Shown here: in pieces, positions 55,724 to 64,000 of the stretch
Layout of the letters: each line of letters opens with the position of its first letter
How positions within the stretch are numbered: position 1 is the first letter of the stretch
Assembly: GCF_900129455.1 (NCBI RefSeq)
Contig: NZ_FQVU01000002.1
Coordinates: 124,001-188,000, forward strand
Direction: 5' to 3'
Origin: Jatrophihabitans endophyticus
GTDB taxonomy: Bacteria > Actinomycetota > Actinomycetes > Mycobacteriales > Jatrophihabitantaceae
DNA length: 64,000 bases
Made by a program: the position numbers and the translations under genes
Notes under the pieces: generated by a model
What the model was told of the DNA's origin: nothing
The model's database searches: none
Seen by the model: the letters and a program-made list of their open reading frames with translations, nothing else

Positions 55724-56557
55724 TTAGCGCTTCTTGTTCGTACGACGACGGCGGACGATCATCTGGTCGCTGGCCTTGCGGCGCCGGGTACGACCCTCGG
55801 GCTTGCCGTTCGGGTTCACCGGGTGACGGCCACCGGACGTCTTGCCCTCACCACCACCGTGCGGGTGGTCGACCGGGTTCATCGCGACACCACGGACGGT
55901 CGGGCGCTTGCCCTTCCAACGCATGCGGCCGGCCTTGCCCCAGTTGATGTTGCTCTGCTCGGCGTTGCCGACCTCGCCGACCGTCGCGCGGCAGCGCACG
56001 TCGACGTTGCGGATCTCGCCCGAGGGCATCCGCAGCTGCGCGTAGACGCCCTCCTTGGCCACGAGCTGCACGCTCGCGCCGGCGGAACGGGCGATCTTCG
56101 CGCCGCCGCCGGGACGCAGCTCGATCGCGTGCACGACGGTGCCGACCGGGATGTTGCGCAGCGGCAGCGCGTTGCCGGGCTTGATGTCGGCGCTGGGGCC
56201 GTTCTCGATCCGGTCGCCCTGCTTGAGCAGCCGCGGCGCGAGGATGTAGCGCTTCTCGCCGTCGGCGTAGTGCAGCAGCGCGATGCGCGCGGTGCGGTTC
56301 GGGTCGTACTCGATGTGCGCGACCTTGGCCGGCACGCCGTCCTTGTCGTGACGACGGAAGTCGATCACGCGGTAGGCGCGCTTGTGGCCGCCGCCCTGGT
56401 GGCGCGTCGTGACCTTGCCGGAGTTGTTGCGCCCGCCCTTGTTGTGCAGCGGCTTGACCAGCGACTTCTCCGGATGGTCACGGGTGACCTCGGCGAAGTC
56501 GGCCACGGACGAACCACGGCGACCGGGCGTCGTCGGCTTGTACTTACGGATAGCCAT
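55724..56557 (-). CDS. rplB: 50S ribosomal protein L2
   Basis: 277 aa: [38 protein letters not shown] at the end, and the peptidyl-transferase-near [30 protein letters not shown]. Confidence 0.99.
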   Translation of the reverse strand: MAIRKYKPTTPGRRGSSVADFAEVTRDHPEKSLVKPLHNKGGRNNSGKVTTRHQGGGHKRAYRVIDFRRHDKDGVPAKVAHIEYDPNRTARIALLHYADGEKRYILAPRLLKQGDRIENGPSADIKPGNALPLRNIPVGTVVHAIELRPGGGAKIARSAGASVQLVAKEGVYAQLRMPSGEIRNVDVRCRATVGEVGNAEQSNINWGKAGRMRWKGKRPTVRGVAMNPVDHPHGGGEGKTSGGRHPVNPNGKPEGRTRRRKASDQMIVRRRRTNKKR

Positions 56558-56565
56558 TGCTCAAC

Positions 56566-56859
56566 TCAGCCAATCTGTCCGAACACGTCGATGCGGTCGC
56601 CGGCACGCAGCGTCACGACGGCGCGCTTCACGCTCTTGCGCGTCCCGAAGCCGGCGCGGGTGCGCTTGCGCTTGCCCTGCCGGTTGAGGGTGTTGACGTC
56701 GGTCACCTTCACGCCGAACACCTTCTCGACCGCGATCTTGATCTGCGTCTTGTTGGCCTGCGGGTGCACCTCGAAGGTGTACTTGTTGTCGTCCAGCAGG
56801 CCGTAGCTCTTCTCCGAGATGACCGGAGCGAGCAGCACGTCACGGGGATCGTCGAACAT
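56566..56859 (-). CDS. rplW: 50S ribosomal protein L23
   Basis: 97 aa: [56 protein letters not shown]. One-base overlap with the rplD stop. Confidence 0.99.
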   Translation of the reverse strand: MFDDPRDVLLAPVISEKSYGLLDDNKYTFEVHPQANKTQIKIAVEKVFGVKVTDVNTLNRQGKRKRTRAGFGTRKSVKRAVVTLRAGDRIDVFGQIG

Positions 56860-57560
56860 CAGCTGTCACCCTTCGTGACGGCGACGGCCTCGGACTCGGT
56901 GGCCGAGGCGGTGGCGGTACGGCCCTTGGCGGGGCCGGCGATGAACTCGTCGAGCGCGCCGCGCGTGAAGACCAGGTCGTCGCTGATCAGCACGTCGTAG
57001 GTGTTGAGCTGCGACGGCTCGAGCACGTGGACGCTCGACACGTTGCGCAGGCTCTTCCAGGTGAGCTCGTCGGTGCGCTCGACCACGACCAGCACGTGCT
57101 TGGCGCCGCTGACCGAGGCCAGCGCCGTCGCCACGCCCTTGGTGGAGGGCACATCGCCGTCGAGCAGCGACGACACCACGAACACGCGGTCGTTGCGGGC
57201 CCGGTCGGACAGCGCGCCGCGGAGCGCGGCGACCTTCATCTTCTTCGGGGTGCGCTGCTCGTAGTTGCGCGGCACCGGGCCGTGCACGGTGCCACCGCCG
57301 GCGAACTGCGGGGCGCGGGTCGAGCCCTGGCGGGCGCGGCCGGTGCCCTTCTGGCGGTACGGCTTCTTGCCGCCGCCGCGGACCTCGCCACGCGTCTTGG
57401 CCTTGTGCGTGCCCTGACGAGCGGCGGCGAGCTGCGCGACCACGACCTGGTGGATCAGCGCGACGTTGGTCTTGGCGTCGAAGATCTCCGCGGGGAGGTC
57501 GACGGTGCCGCCGTCGGCGTCCGACCCGGTCGGGTTCTGGACGGTGAGAGTGAGCGTCAT
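56859..57560 (-). CDS. rplD: 50S ribosomal protein L4
   Basis: 233 aa: the loop [44 protein letters not shown] and the folded domain [18 protein letters not shown]. In model bacteria L4 autoregulates the S10 operon; the short leader here shows no obvious matching structure. Confidence 0.99.
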   Translation of the reverse strand: MTLTLTVQNPTGSDADGGTVDLPAEIFDAKTNVALIHQVVVAQLAAARQGTHKAKTRGEVRGGGKKPYRQKGTGRARQGSTRAPQFAGGGTVHGPVPRNYEQRTPKKMKVAALRGALSDRARNDRVFVVSSLLDGDVPSTKGVATALASVSGAKHVLVVVERTDELTWKSLRNVSSVHVLEPSQLNTYDVLISDDLVFTRGALDEFIAGPAKGRTATASATESEAVAVTKGDS

Positions 57561-57564
57561 CGGG

Positions 57565-58236
57565 TCACAGGCCCTTCTCGATCGGGTTCAGCTCGCCCGA
57601 CTTGCCGGCGCTGCGCACGAACAGCAGGCCGCCCTTGGGACCGGGGACGGCGCCCTTGATGAGCAGCAGGCCCTTCTCGGTGTCCACCTTGTGGACGACG
57701 AGCCCGGTCGTCGTGGCCTTGACGTGGCCCATGCGGCCGGCCATGCGCAGGCCCTTGAAGACGCGGCCCGGGGTGGCACAGCCACCGATCGAGCCCGGCG
57801 AGCGGTGCTTGCGCTGGGTGCCGTGCCCGGCGCCGAGGCCCTTGAAGCCGTGGCGCTTCATGACACCGGCGGTGCCCTTGCCCTTGGTGGTGCCACTGAC
57901 GTCCACGCGGGCGCCGTCGGCGAACACCTCGGCGGTGATCTCCTGGCCGACCGTGTAGCCCTCGACGGCGTCGGTGCGCAGCTCGACCAGGTGGCGACGC
58001 GGCGTCACGTCCGCGGCCTTGAAGTGGCCGGCGACCGGCTTGGTCACCTTGCGCGGGTCGATCTGCCCGTAGGCGAGCTGGACGGCGGTGTAGCCGTCCT
58101 TCTCCTCGGTACGGATCTGGGTGACGACGCACGGCCCGGCCTTGACGACGGTCACCGGCACGATGCGGTTGTTCTCGTCGAAGACCTGGGTCATACCGAG
58201 CTTCTCGCCCAGAATCCCTGTCCTGTCGTTAGCCAT
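57565..58236 (-). CDS. rplC: 50S ribosomal protein L3
   Basis: 223 aa: [25 protein letters not shown] and the long loop [44 protein letters not shown] reaching the peptidyl-transferase centre. Confidence 0.99.
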   Translation of the reverse strand: MANDRTGILGEKLGMTQVFDENNRIVPVTVVKAGPCVVTQIRTEEKDGYTAVQLAYGQIDPRKVTKPVAGHFKAADVTPRRHLVELRTDAVEGYTVGQEITAEVFADGARVDVSGTTKGKGTAGVMKRHGFKGLGAGHGTQRKHRSPGSIGGCATPGRVFKGLRMAGRMGHVKATTTGLVVHKVDTEKGLLLIKGAVPGPKGGLLFVRSAGKSGELNPIEKGL

Positions 58237-58250
58237 GTCTCTTCCCGCGC

Positions 58251-58556
58251 TTACTGGATGTTGACGTCGACCGACGCGGGCAGATCGATGCGCATGAGCG
58301 CGTCGACCGTCTTCGGCGTCGGGTCGAGGATGTCGATGAGCCGCTTGTGGGTGCGCATCTCGAAGTGCTCGCGACTGTCCTTGTACTTGTGCGGCGATCG
58401 GATGACGCAGTAGATGTTCTTCTCCGTCGGCAGCGGCACCGGGCCCACGACCCGGGCGCCGGTACGGGTCACCGTCTCGACGATCTTGCGCGCACTGGCG
58501 TCGATGGCCTCGTGGTCGTAGGCCTTGAGCCGGATGCGGATCTTCTGTCCCGCCAT
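58251..58556 (-). CDS. rpsJ: 30S ribosomal protein S10
   Basis: 101 aa: [52 protein letters not shown]. First gene of the S10 operon; no strong promoter was recognised in the 144 bp upstream. Confidence 0.99.
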   Translation of the reverse strand: MAGQKIRIRLKAYDHEAIDASARKIVETVTRTGARVVGPVPLPTEKNIYCVIRSPHKYKDSREHFEMRTHKRLIDILDPTPKTVDALMRIDLPASVDVNIQ

Positions 58557-58625
58557 GGTGGCTGACTCACCTTCACTGTGTTCGGTCCTGCAGGTTCGAG
58601 CCCGCCCGCCACGAGGCGGGAGGCA

Positions 58626-58681
58626 CCCGTCCGGGCGGAGTACCGGCCGCGCGTGAACGCGGCCGGCTCCACCCGGACGGG
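58626..58681 (-). terminator. Large GC-rich hairpin downstream of tuf
   Basis: Outer arms CCCGTCCGGG (58626-58635) and CCCGGACGGG (58672-58681) are perfect complements. Inner segments GGAG/CTCC and CGGCCGCG/CGCGGCCG extend the stem to about 22 pairs with small bulges and a GTGAA-type loop. It begins 19 nt after the tuf stop. There is no U-tract, as is common for actinobacterial terminators. A smaller hairpin, CCCGCC/GGCGGG (58605-58620), follows. Confidence 0.75.
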
Positions 58682-58700
58682 GTGGATCGGGACTGCGGTA

Positions 58701-59897
<1,197 letters not shown>

Positions 59898-59984
59898 TGT
59901 GGATCCCTGTCCTCTCGGGCTGGTTCGCCGGTCTTCTTGGTCCGGCTTGTTCTGACGTGTGTGTTGGGTCGGGTGGGGGTGGAA

Positions 59985-62081
59985 CTACTCGCCGGTGACC
60001 TTGGCGATGATCTCCTTGGCCACGTTGGCCGGGACCTCGGCGTAGCTGTCGAACTGCATCGAGTAGCTCGCCCGGCCCTGCGTCTTCGACCGGAGGTCGC
60101 CGACGTAGCCGAACATCTCCGACAGCGGCACGAGGGCCTTGACCAGCCGTGCGCCGCCGCGCTCCTCCATGGCCTGGATCTGGCCACGGCGGGAGTTGAG
60201 GTCGCCGATGACGTCGCCCATGTTGTCCTCGGGCGTGGTGACCTCGACGGCCATCATCGGCTCGAGCAGGACGGGGTTCGCCTTCTTGGCCGCGGCCTTG
60301 AACACCATCGAGCCCGCGATCTTGAACGCCATCTCCGAGGAGTCGACGTCGTGGTAGCCGCCGTCGAGCAGGCTGAACTTCACGCCCACCATCGGGTAGC
60401 CGGCGAGGATGCCGTACTGCATGGCCTCCTGCGCACCCGCGTCGACCGAGGGGATGAACTCCTTGGGGATGCGGCCGCCGGTGACCTTGTTCTCGAACTC
60501 GTAGCTCGGGCCGTCCGCGGTCATCTCCAGCGGCGCGACCGCCACCTGGACCTTCGCGTACTGACCCGACCCACCGGTCTGCTTCTTGTAGGTGAGGTCC
60601 TCGCGCTCGACGGCCCGCCGGATGGTCTCGCGGTAGGCCACCTGCGGCTTGCCGACGTTCGCCTCGACGCGGAACTCGCGCTTCATGCGGTCGACCAGGA
60701 TCTCCAGGTGCAGCTCGCCCATGCCGGAGATGACCGTCTGCCCGGTCTCCTCGTCGTTGTGGACGCGGAAGGTCGGGTCCTCCTCGGCGAGCTTCTGGAT
60801 CGCGACGCCCAGCTTCTCCTGGTCGGCCTTGGTCTTCGGCTCGATCGCGACGTCGATGACCGGGGCCGGGAACGTCATGGACTCCAGCACGATCGGGGTG
60901 CCGGGGTCGGACAGCGTGTCGCCGGTGGTCGTCTGCTTGAGGCCCGCGACGGCGATGATCTCGCCCGCGCCGGCGCGCTGCAGCTCCTCACGCTTGTTGG
61001 CGTGCATCTGGTAGATCTTGCCGATGCGCTCCTTGCGGTCCTTCGTGGAGTTCAGGACCTGCGAGCCGTTGTCGAGCACGCCGGAGTAGAGGCGCACGAA
61101 CGTCAGCTTGCCGAGGTGCGGGTCGGTCGCGATCTTGAACGCCAGCCCGGCCAGCGGCTCGGCCTCGTCGGCCTTGCGCTCGGCCGGGGTCTCGCCGTCC
61201 TGCAGCGTGCCGGAGACGTGGTCGACGTCCAGCGGCGAGGGCAGGTAGTCGACGACGGCGTCGAGCAGGGGCTGGACGCCCTTGTTCTTGAACGCGGTGC
61301 CGGTGAGGACCGGGTTGACCAGGTCGGCGAGCGTCGCCTTGCGGATCGCCGCCTTGATCGTCGGGACGTCGAGCTCCTCGCCCTCGAGGTACTTCTCGGC
61401 GATCTCGTCGTCGACGTCGGCCAGCTGCTCGAGCAGCGTCTCGCGGTACTCCGCGGCCTGCTCGGCGAGGTCGGCCGGGATGTCCTCGACCGAGTAGTCC
61501 TCGCCCATCTTGGTCTCGCCGCGCCAGGTGAGCGCCTTCATCTGCACGAGGTCCACGACACCGACGAAGTCGGCCTCGTTGCCGATGGGCAGCTGCAGCA
61601 CGAGCGCGTTCGAGTTCAGGCGGTCCTTCATCATCTCGACGCAGCGGAAGAAGTCGGCCCCGGTGCGGTCGAGCTTGTTGACGAAGCACATGCGCGGGAC
61701 GGAGTACTTGTCCGCCTGCCGCCAGACCGTCTCGGTCTGCGGCTCGACGCCGGCGACACCGTCGTAGACCGCGACCGCGCCGTCGAGGACGCGCAGAGAG
61801 CGCTCGACCTCGACGGTGAAGTCGACGTGGCCCGGGGTGTCGATGATCTGGATCGTGTGCCCCTTCCAGGAGCACTTGGTCGCCGCGGACGTGATCGTGA
61901 TGCCACGCTCCTGCTCCTGCTCCATCCAGTCCATCGTGGCGGCGCCGTCGTGGACCTCACCGATCTTGTAGTTGATACCGGTGTAGAAGAGGATGCGCTC
62001 GGTCGTCGTGGTCTTGCCCGCGTCGATGTGCGCCATGATCCCGATGTTGCGGGTCTTGGCGAGCTCGGCTGCGTTTGCCAT
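59985..62081 (-). CDS. fusA: Elongation factor G
   Basis: 698 aa, full length. [19 protein letters not shown] (G1), [46 protein letters not shown] and the C-terminal domain [22 protein letters not shown]. It catalyses translocation and ribosome recycling. Confidence 0.99.
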   Translation of the reverse strand: MANAAELAKTRNIGIMAHIDAGKTTTTERILFYTGINYKIGEVHDGAATMDWMEQEQERGITITSAATKCSWKGHTIQIIDTPGHVDFTVEVERSLRVLDGAVAVYDGVAGVEPQTETVWRQADKYSVPRMCFVNKLDRTGADFFRCVEMMKDRLNSNALVLQLPIGNEADFVGVVDLVQMKALTWRGETKMGEDYSVEDIPADLAEQAAEYRETLLEQLADVDDEIAEKYLEGEELDVPTIKAAIRKATLADLVNPVLTGTAFKNKGVQPLLDAVVDYLPSPLDVDHVSGTLQDGETPAERKADEAEPLAGLAFKIATDPHLGKLTFVRLYSGVLDNGSQVLNSTKDRKERIGKIYQMHANKREELQRAGAGEIIAVAGLKQTTTGDTLSDPGTPIVLESMTFPAPVIDVAIEPKTKADQEKLGVAIQKLAEEDPTFRVHNDEETGQTVISGMGELHLEILVDRMKREFRVEANVGKPQVAYRETIRRAVEREDLTYKKQTGGSGQYAKVQVAVAPLEMTADGPSYEFENKVTGGRIPKEFIPSVDAGAQEAMQYGILAGYPMVGVKFSLLDGGYHDVDSSEMAFKIAGSMVFKAAAKKANPVLLEPMMAVEVTTPEDNMGDVIGDLNSRRGQIQAMEERGGARLVKALVPLSEMFGYVGDLRSKTQGRASYSMQFDSYAEVPANVAKEIIAKVTGE

Positions 62082-62140
62082 GTCTGTCTCGTCTTCCTTG
62101 CTGGCGGGCGGGCGCGGGTGTCTGCGACGGTGGTCGCGGA

Positions 62141-62611
62141 CTACCAGCGGTAGTGCGCGAAGGCCTTGTTGGATTCGGCCATCTTGTGGGTGTCCTCGCG
62201 ACGCTTGACGCTGGCGCCCAGGCCGTTGCTGGCGTCGAGGATCTCGTTCATCAGCCGCTCGGTCATCGTCTTCTCGCGCCGCGAGCGCGAGTAGCTCACC
62301 AGCCAGCGCAGCGCGAGCGTGGTGCTGCGGCCGGGCTTGACCTCGATCGGCACCTGGTAGGTGGCGCCACCGACGCGGCGGCTCTTCACCTCGAGGGCGG
62401 GCTTGACGTTGTCGAGCGCACGCTTGAGCGTGACCACCGGGTCGGCGCCGGTCTTGTCGCGGGTGCCCTCGAGGGCGCCGTAGACGATGCCCTCGGCGAT
62501 GGACTTCTTGCCGCCGACGAGCACCTTGTTGACCAGCTGGGTGACCAACGGCGAGGCGTACACCGGGTCGATCACGAGCGGACGGCGCGGGGCGGGACCC
62601 TTGCGAGGCAC
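62141..62611 (-). CDS. rpsG: 30S ribosomal protein S7
   Basis: 156 aa: [46 protein letters not shown], ending [24 protein letters not shown] start overlapping the rpsL stop by one base. Confidence 0.99.
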   Translation of the reverse strand: MPRKGPAPRRPLVIDPVYASPLVTQLVNKVLVGGKKSIAEGIVYGALEGTRDKTGADPVVTLKRALDNVKPALEVKSRRVGGATYQVPIEVKPGRSTTLALRWLVSYSRSRREKTMTERLMNEILDASNGLGASVKRREDTHKMAESNKAFAHYRW

Positions 62612-62985
62612 TAGCTCTTCTCCTTCTTCGCGCCGTAGCGGCTGCGGGCCTGCTTGCGGCCGCGCACGCCCTGTGTGTCGAGCGAACCGCGGATGATCTT
62701 GTAGCGCACGCCCGGGAGGTCCTTCACGCGACCGCCGCGCACGAGCACGATCGAGTGCTCCTGCAGGTTGTGGCCGACACCCGGGATGTAGGCGGTGACC
62801 TCGATCTGGCTGGTCAGTCGCACACGGGCGACCTTGCGCAGCGCAGAGTTCGGCTTCTTCGGCGTGGTCGTGTAGACGCGGGTGCACACGCCGCGGCGCT
62901 GCGGGGAGCCCTTGAGCGCCGGCGTCTTGGTCTTGTCGACCTTGTCCTCGCGGCCCTTGCGGACCAGCTGCTGGATCGTAGGCAT
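62611..62985 (-). CDS. rpsL: 30S ribosomal protein S12
   Basis: 124 aa: [63 protein letters not shown]. The Lys of TTPKKPN and of [11 protein letters not shown] are the streptomycin-sensitive residues, so no resistance change is seen. First gene of the str operon. Confidence 0.99.
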   Translation of the reverse strand: MPTIQQLVRKGREDKVDKTKTPALKGSPQRRGVCTRVYTTTPKKPNSALRKVARVRLTSQIEVTAYIPGVGHNLQEHSIVLVRGGRVKDLPGVRYKIIRGSLDTQGVRGRKQARSRYGAKKEKS

Positions 62986-63109
62986 GCGGCCTGCAATCTC
63001 CTCGTTCGTCGTCTCTGCTTGGTACTGCTCTTCGGTCGTGCTGGTGTCGGACCCGGCTCGCTAGGGGCGTGCTCGTCCGGACGCTGTGCTGTTGTCGTAC
63101 CCACGCGGG

Positions 63110-63134
63110 CCGACCTCCCGGTCCCCGAGGTCGG
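63110..63134 (-). promoter_or_regulatory. Stem-loop in the str operon leader
   Basis: CCGACCTC (63110-63117) and GAGGTCGG (63127-63134) are perfect complements with a 9-nt loop, inside the predicted untranslated leader of rpsL. It might be an attenuator or processing signal. Confidence 0.45.
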
Positions 63135-63254
63135 GCGTGTCGCGCCGACCCAGGCCCCGCCGGCCTCGTCACGACTGCTGAGCCGGGGGTAAGAGCTCGG
63201 TGTTACCGCGAGGGGCACACCTGGTGACCCGAATTGCTCCGGGCACAAGGAGCA

Positions 63255-63283
63255 ACTGTACTCAGCTGCCCGCGGGACGCCAA
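63255..63283 (-). promoter_or_regulatory. Strong sigma-A-type promoter of the str operon (rpsL-rpsG-fusA-tuf)
   Basis: Minus strand: TTGGCG (complement of 63278-63283), exactly 17 nt, TACAGT (complement of 63255-63260). Transcription would start near 63248 and leave a leader of about 260 nt before rpsL. The stretch 62986-63398 has no gene and holds this promoter and a stem-loop. Confidence 0.7.
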
Positions 63284-63398
63284 ATCCCCTCAGATCGAGG
63301 TCCTCGAGCGGGGCCTGCTCCCCGCGATCAGGTCGGAATTTCGGGCCTGTCGTCCCCGACCCACCGCGCCGAACGCGCACCGCGGTGACAATGGCCGG

Positions 63399-63929
63399 GT
63401 GGCCGAGCTGTGGATCCGCGACGCGACACCCGCCGACGCCGCGGCCTGCGCCGCGATCTACGCACCCTACGTCACCGACACCGCGATCACCTTCGAGCTC
63501 GACGCCCCGGACGCGACGGTGTTCGCCACCCGCATCACGGCGGCGCAGGATGCCCACGCGTGGCTGGTGGGCGAGACGGGCGGCCGGGTGATCGGTTACG
63601 CCTACGCCGGCCGGTACAAGACCCGCGCCGCCTACCGGTGGGCGTGCGAGGTGAGCGTCTACCTGGAACCGGGGCTGCGCCGGACCGGCGCCGGGCGCGC
63701 GCTCTACGAGGCGCTGTTCGAGCGGCTGGTCGCGCGCGGCTACCGGACCGCCGTCGCCGGGATGACGCTGCCGAACCCGGCCAGTGAGGGCCTGCACCAC
63801 GCGCTCGGCTTCGAGACGGTCGGCGTGTACCGGCGCATCGGCTGGAAGCACGGCGCCTGGCACGACGTCGAGTGGACGCAGCGCCGGCTCGTCGACGGCG
63901 ACGCCGGCCCATCCCGCGAACCCGGCTGA
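63399..63929 (+). CDS. GNAT acetyltransferase, phosphinothricin/methionine-sulfoximine type
   Basis: 176 aa. ELWIRDATPADAAACAAIYAPYVTDTAITFELDAP is the Pat/Bar family N-terminus. VIGYAYAGRYKTRAAYRWACEVSVYLEPGLRRTGAGRALYEAL contains the acetyl-CoA loop, and MTLPNPASEGLHHALGFETVGVYRRIGWKHGAWHDVEW completes the signature. It acetylates glutamate-analogue amines in relatives. The GTG at 63399 has GACAAT (63387-63392) 6 nt upstream and no Shine-Dalgarno, so it is probably leaderless. 63930-64000 shows nothing identifiable. Confidence 0.88.
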   Translation: MAELWIRDATPADAAACAAIYAPYVTDTAITFELDAPDATVFATRITAAQDAHAWLVGETGGRVIGYAYAGRYKTRAAYRWACEVSVYLEPGLRRTGAGRALYEALFERLVARGYRTAVAGMTLPNPASEGLHHALGFETVGVYRRIGWKHGAWHDVEWTQRRLVDGDAGPSREPG

Positions 63930-64000
63930 CCGCGCACCCGGTCGGCCTCACCGGAGCGCGCCGGTCCCCCGGTTGGCCCCACCTCAGCGCGGTTGCTGGA

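Noticed and set aside
62611..62985. Streptomycin-resistance changes in S12 or self-resistance changes in EF-Tu
   Set aside because: The S12 loops TTPKKPN and [10 protein letters not shown] are wild-type. EF-Tu looks ordinary; nothing links these genes to the peptide product.

Overview
The window is a 64-kb piece of a very GC-rich (roughly 70-75 % by eye) chromosome from an actinobacterium (Actinomycetota). The evidence is the S10-spc-alpha and str ribosomal blocks with actinobacterial-style extended L17 and S3 tails, a zinc-type S14 and GTG starts throughout. There are also a SigE-type ECF sigma factor, a DtxR/IdeR-style iron box, an alpha/beta-hydrolase/acyl-CoA-synthetase fusion, and many genes with a -10 hexamer 6-8 nt before the start codon (probably leaderless). 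I cannot place it to genus. No rRNA, tRNA, CRISPR array, transposase or integrase was seen.

Layout. 1-4.0 kb: an ECF sigma factor with a membrane partner, and a 1009-aa hydrolase/acyl-CoA synthetase fusion. 4.0-8.1 kb: a leftward, translationally coupled operon alr-tsaE-tsaB-rimI-tsaD plus a small ORF (D-Ala supply and t6A tRNA modification). 8.1-16.1 kb: LtrA-like protein, Uma2-family protein, NAD(P)HX repair enzyme, AcpS, ferredoxin-NADP reductase, a DUF6176-like protein, GlmS and a membrane protein. 16.2-22.4 kb: an MBL hydrolase, then a siderophore uptake locus (siderophore-interacting protein, two permeases, ATPase, lipoprotein) with iron-box-like sites. 22.4-24.6 kb: rplM-rpsI-glmM. 24.8-33.0 kb: sortase, PH-like membrane protein, ABC-F ATPase, FAD oxidase, lysoplasmalogenase, RBBP9-like hydrolase, fatty acid hydroxylase/TetR pair, truA. 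33.0-36.8 kb: alpha operon (rplQ, rpoA, rpsD, rpsK, rpsM, rpmJ, infA). 45.8-58.6 kb: map-adk-secY-spc-S10 operons. 58.7-63.0 kb: tuf-fusA-rpsG-rpsL. 63.4-63.9 kb: a phosphinothricin-acetyltransferase-like GNAT.

The most interesting region is 37.0-45.8 kb. In most actinobacteria map is followed directly by infA. Here about 9 kb, read mostly in the opposite direction, lies between them. It encodes a regulatory module (two small helix-turn-helix proteins and an ImmA/IrrE-type metalloprotease) and a streptolysin-S-like linear azol(in)e peptide (LAP/TOMM) operon. That operon comprises a 47-aa precursor ending in seven consecutive Cys and three Ser, a leader-binding/E1-like zinc protein, a YcaO cyclodehydratase ending in PHPFP, a SagB-type dehydrogenase, a CPBP/SagE-type membrane protease and an ABC exporter. 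A LicD/methyltransferase fusion follows. A shared palindrome-like site, GTGTCTnnACAGAC, lies just before the XRE gene and over the -35 element of the precursor promoter. This suggests that a repressor/antirepressor-protease switch controls production of a polythiazole peptide. Two DnaA-box 9-mers lie in the same control region.
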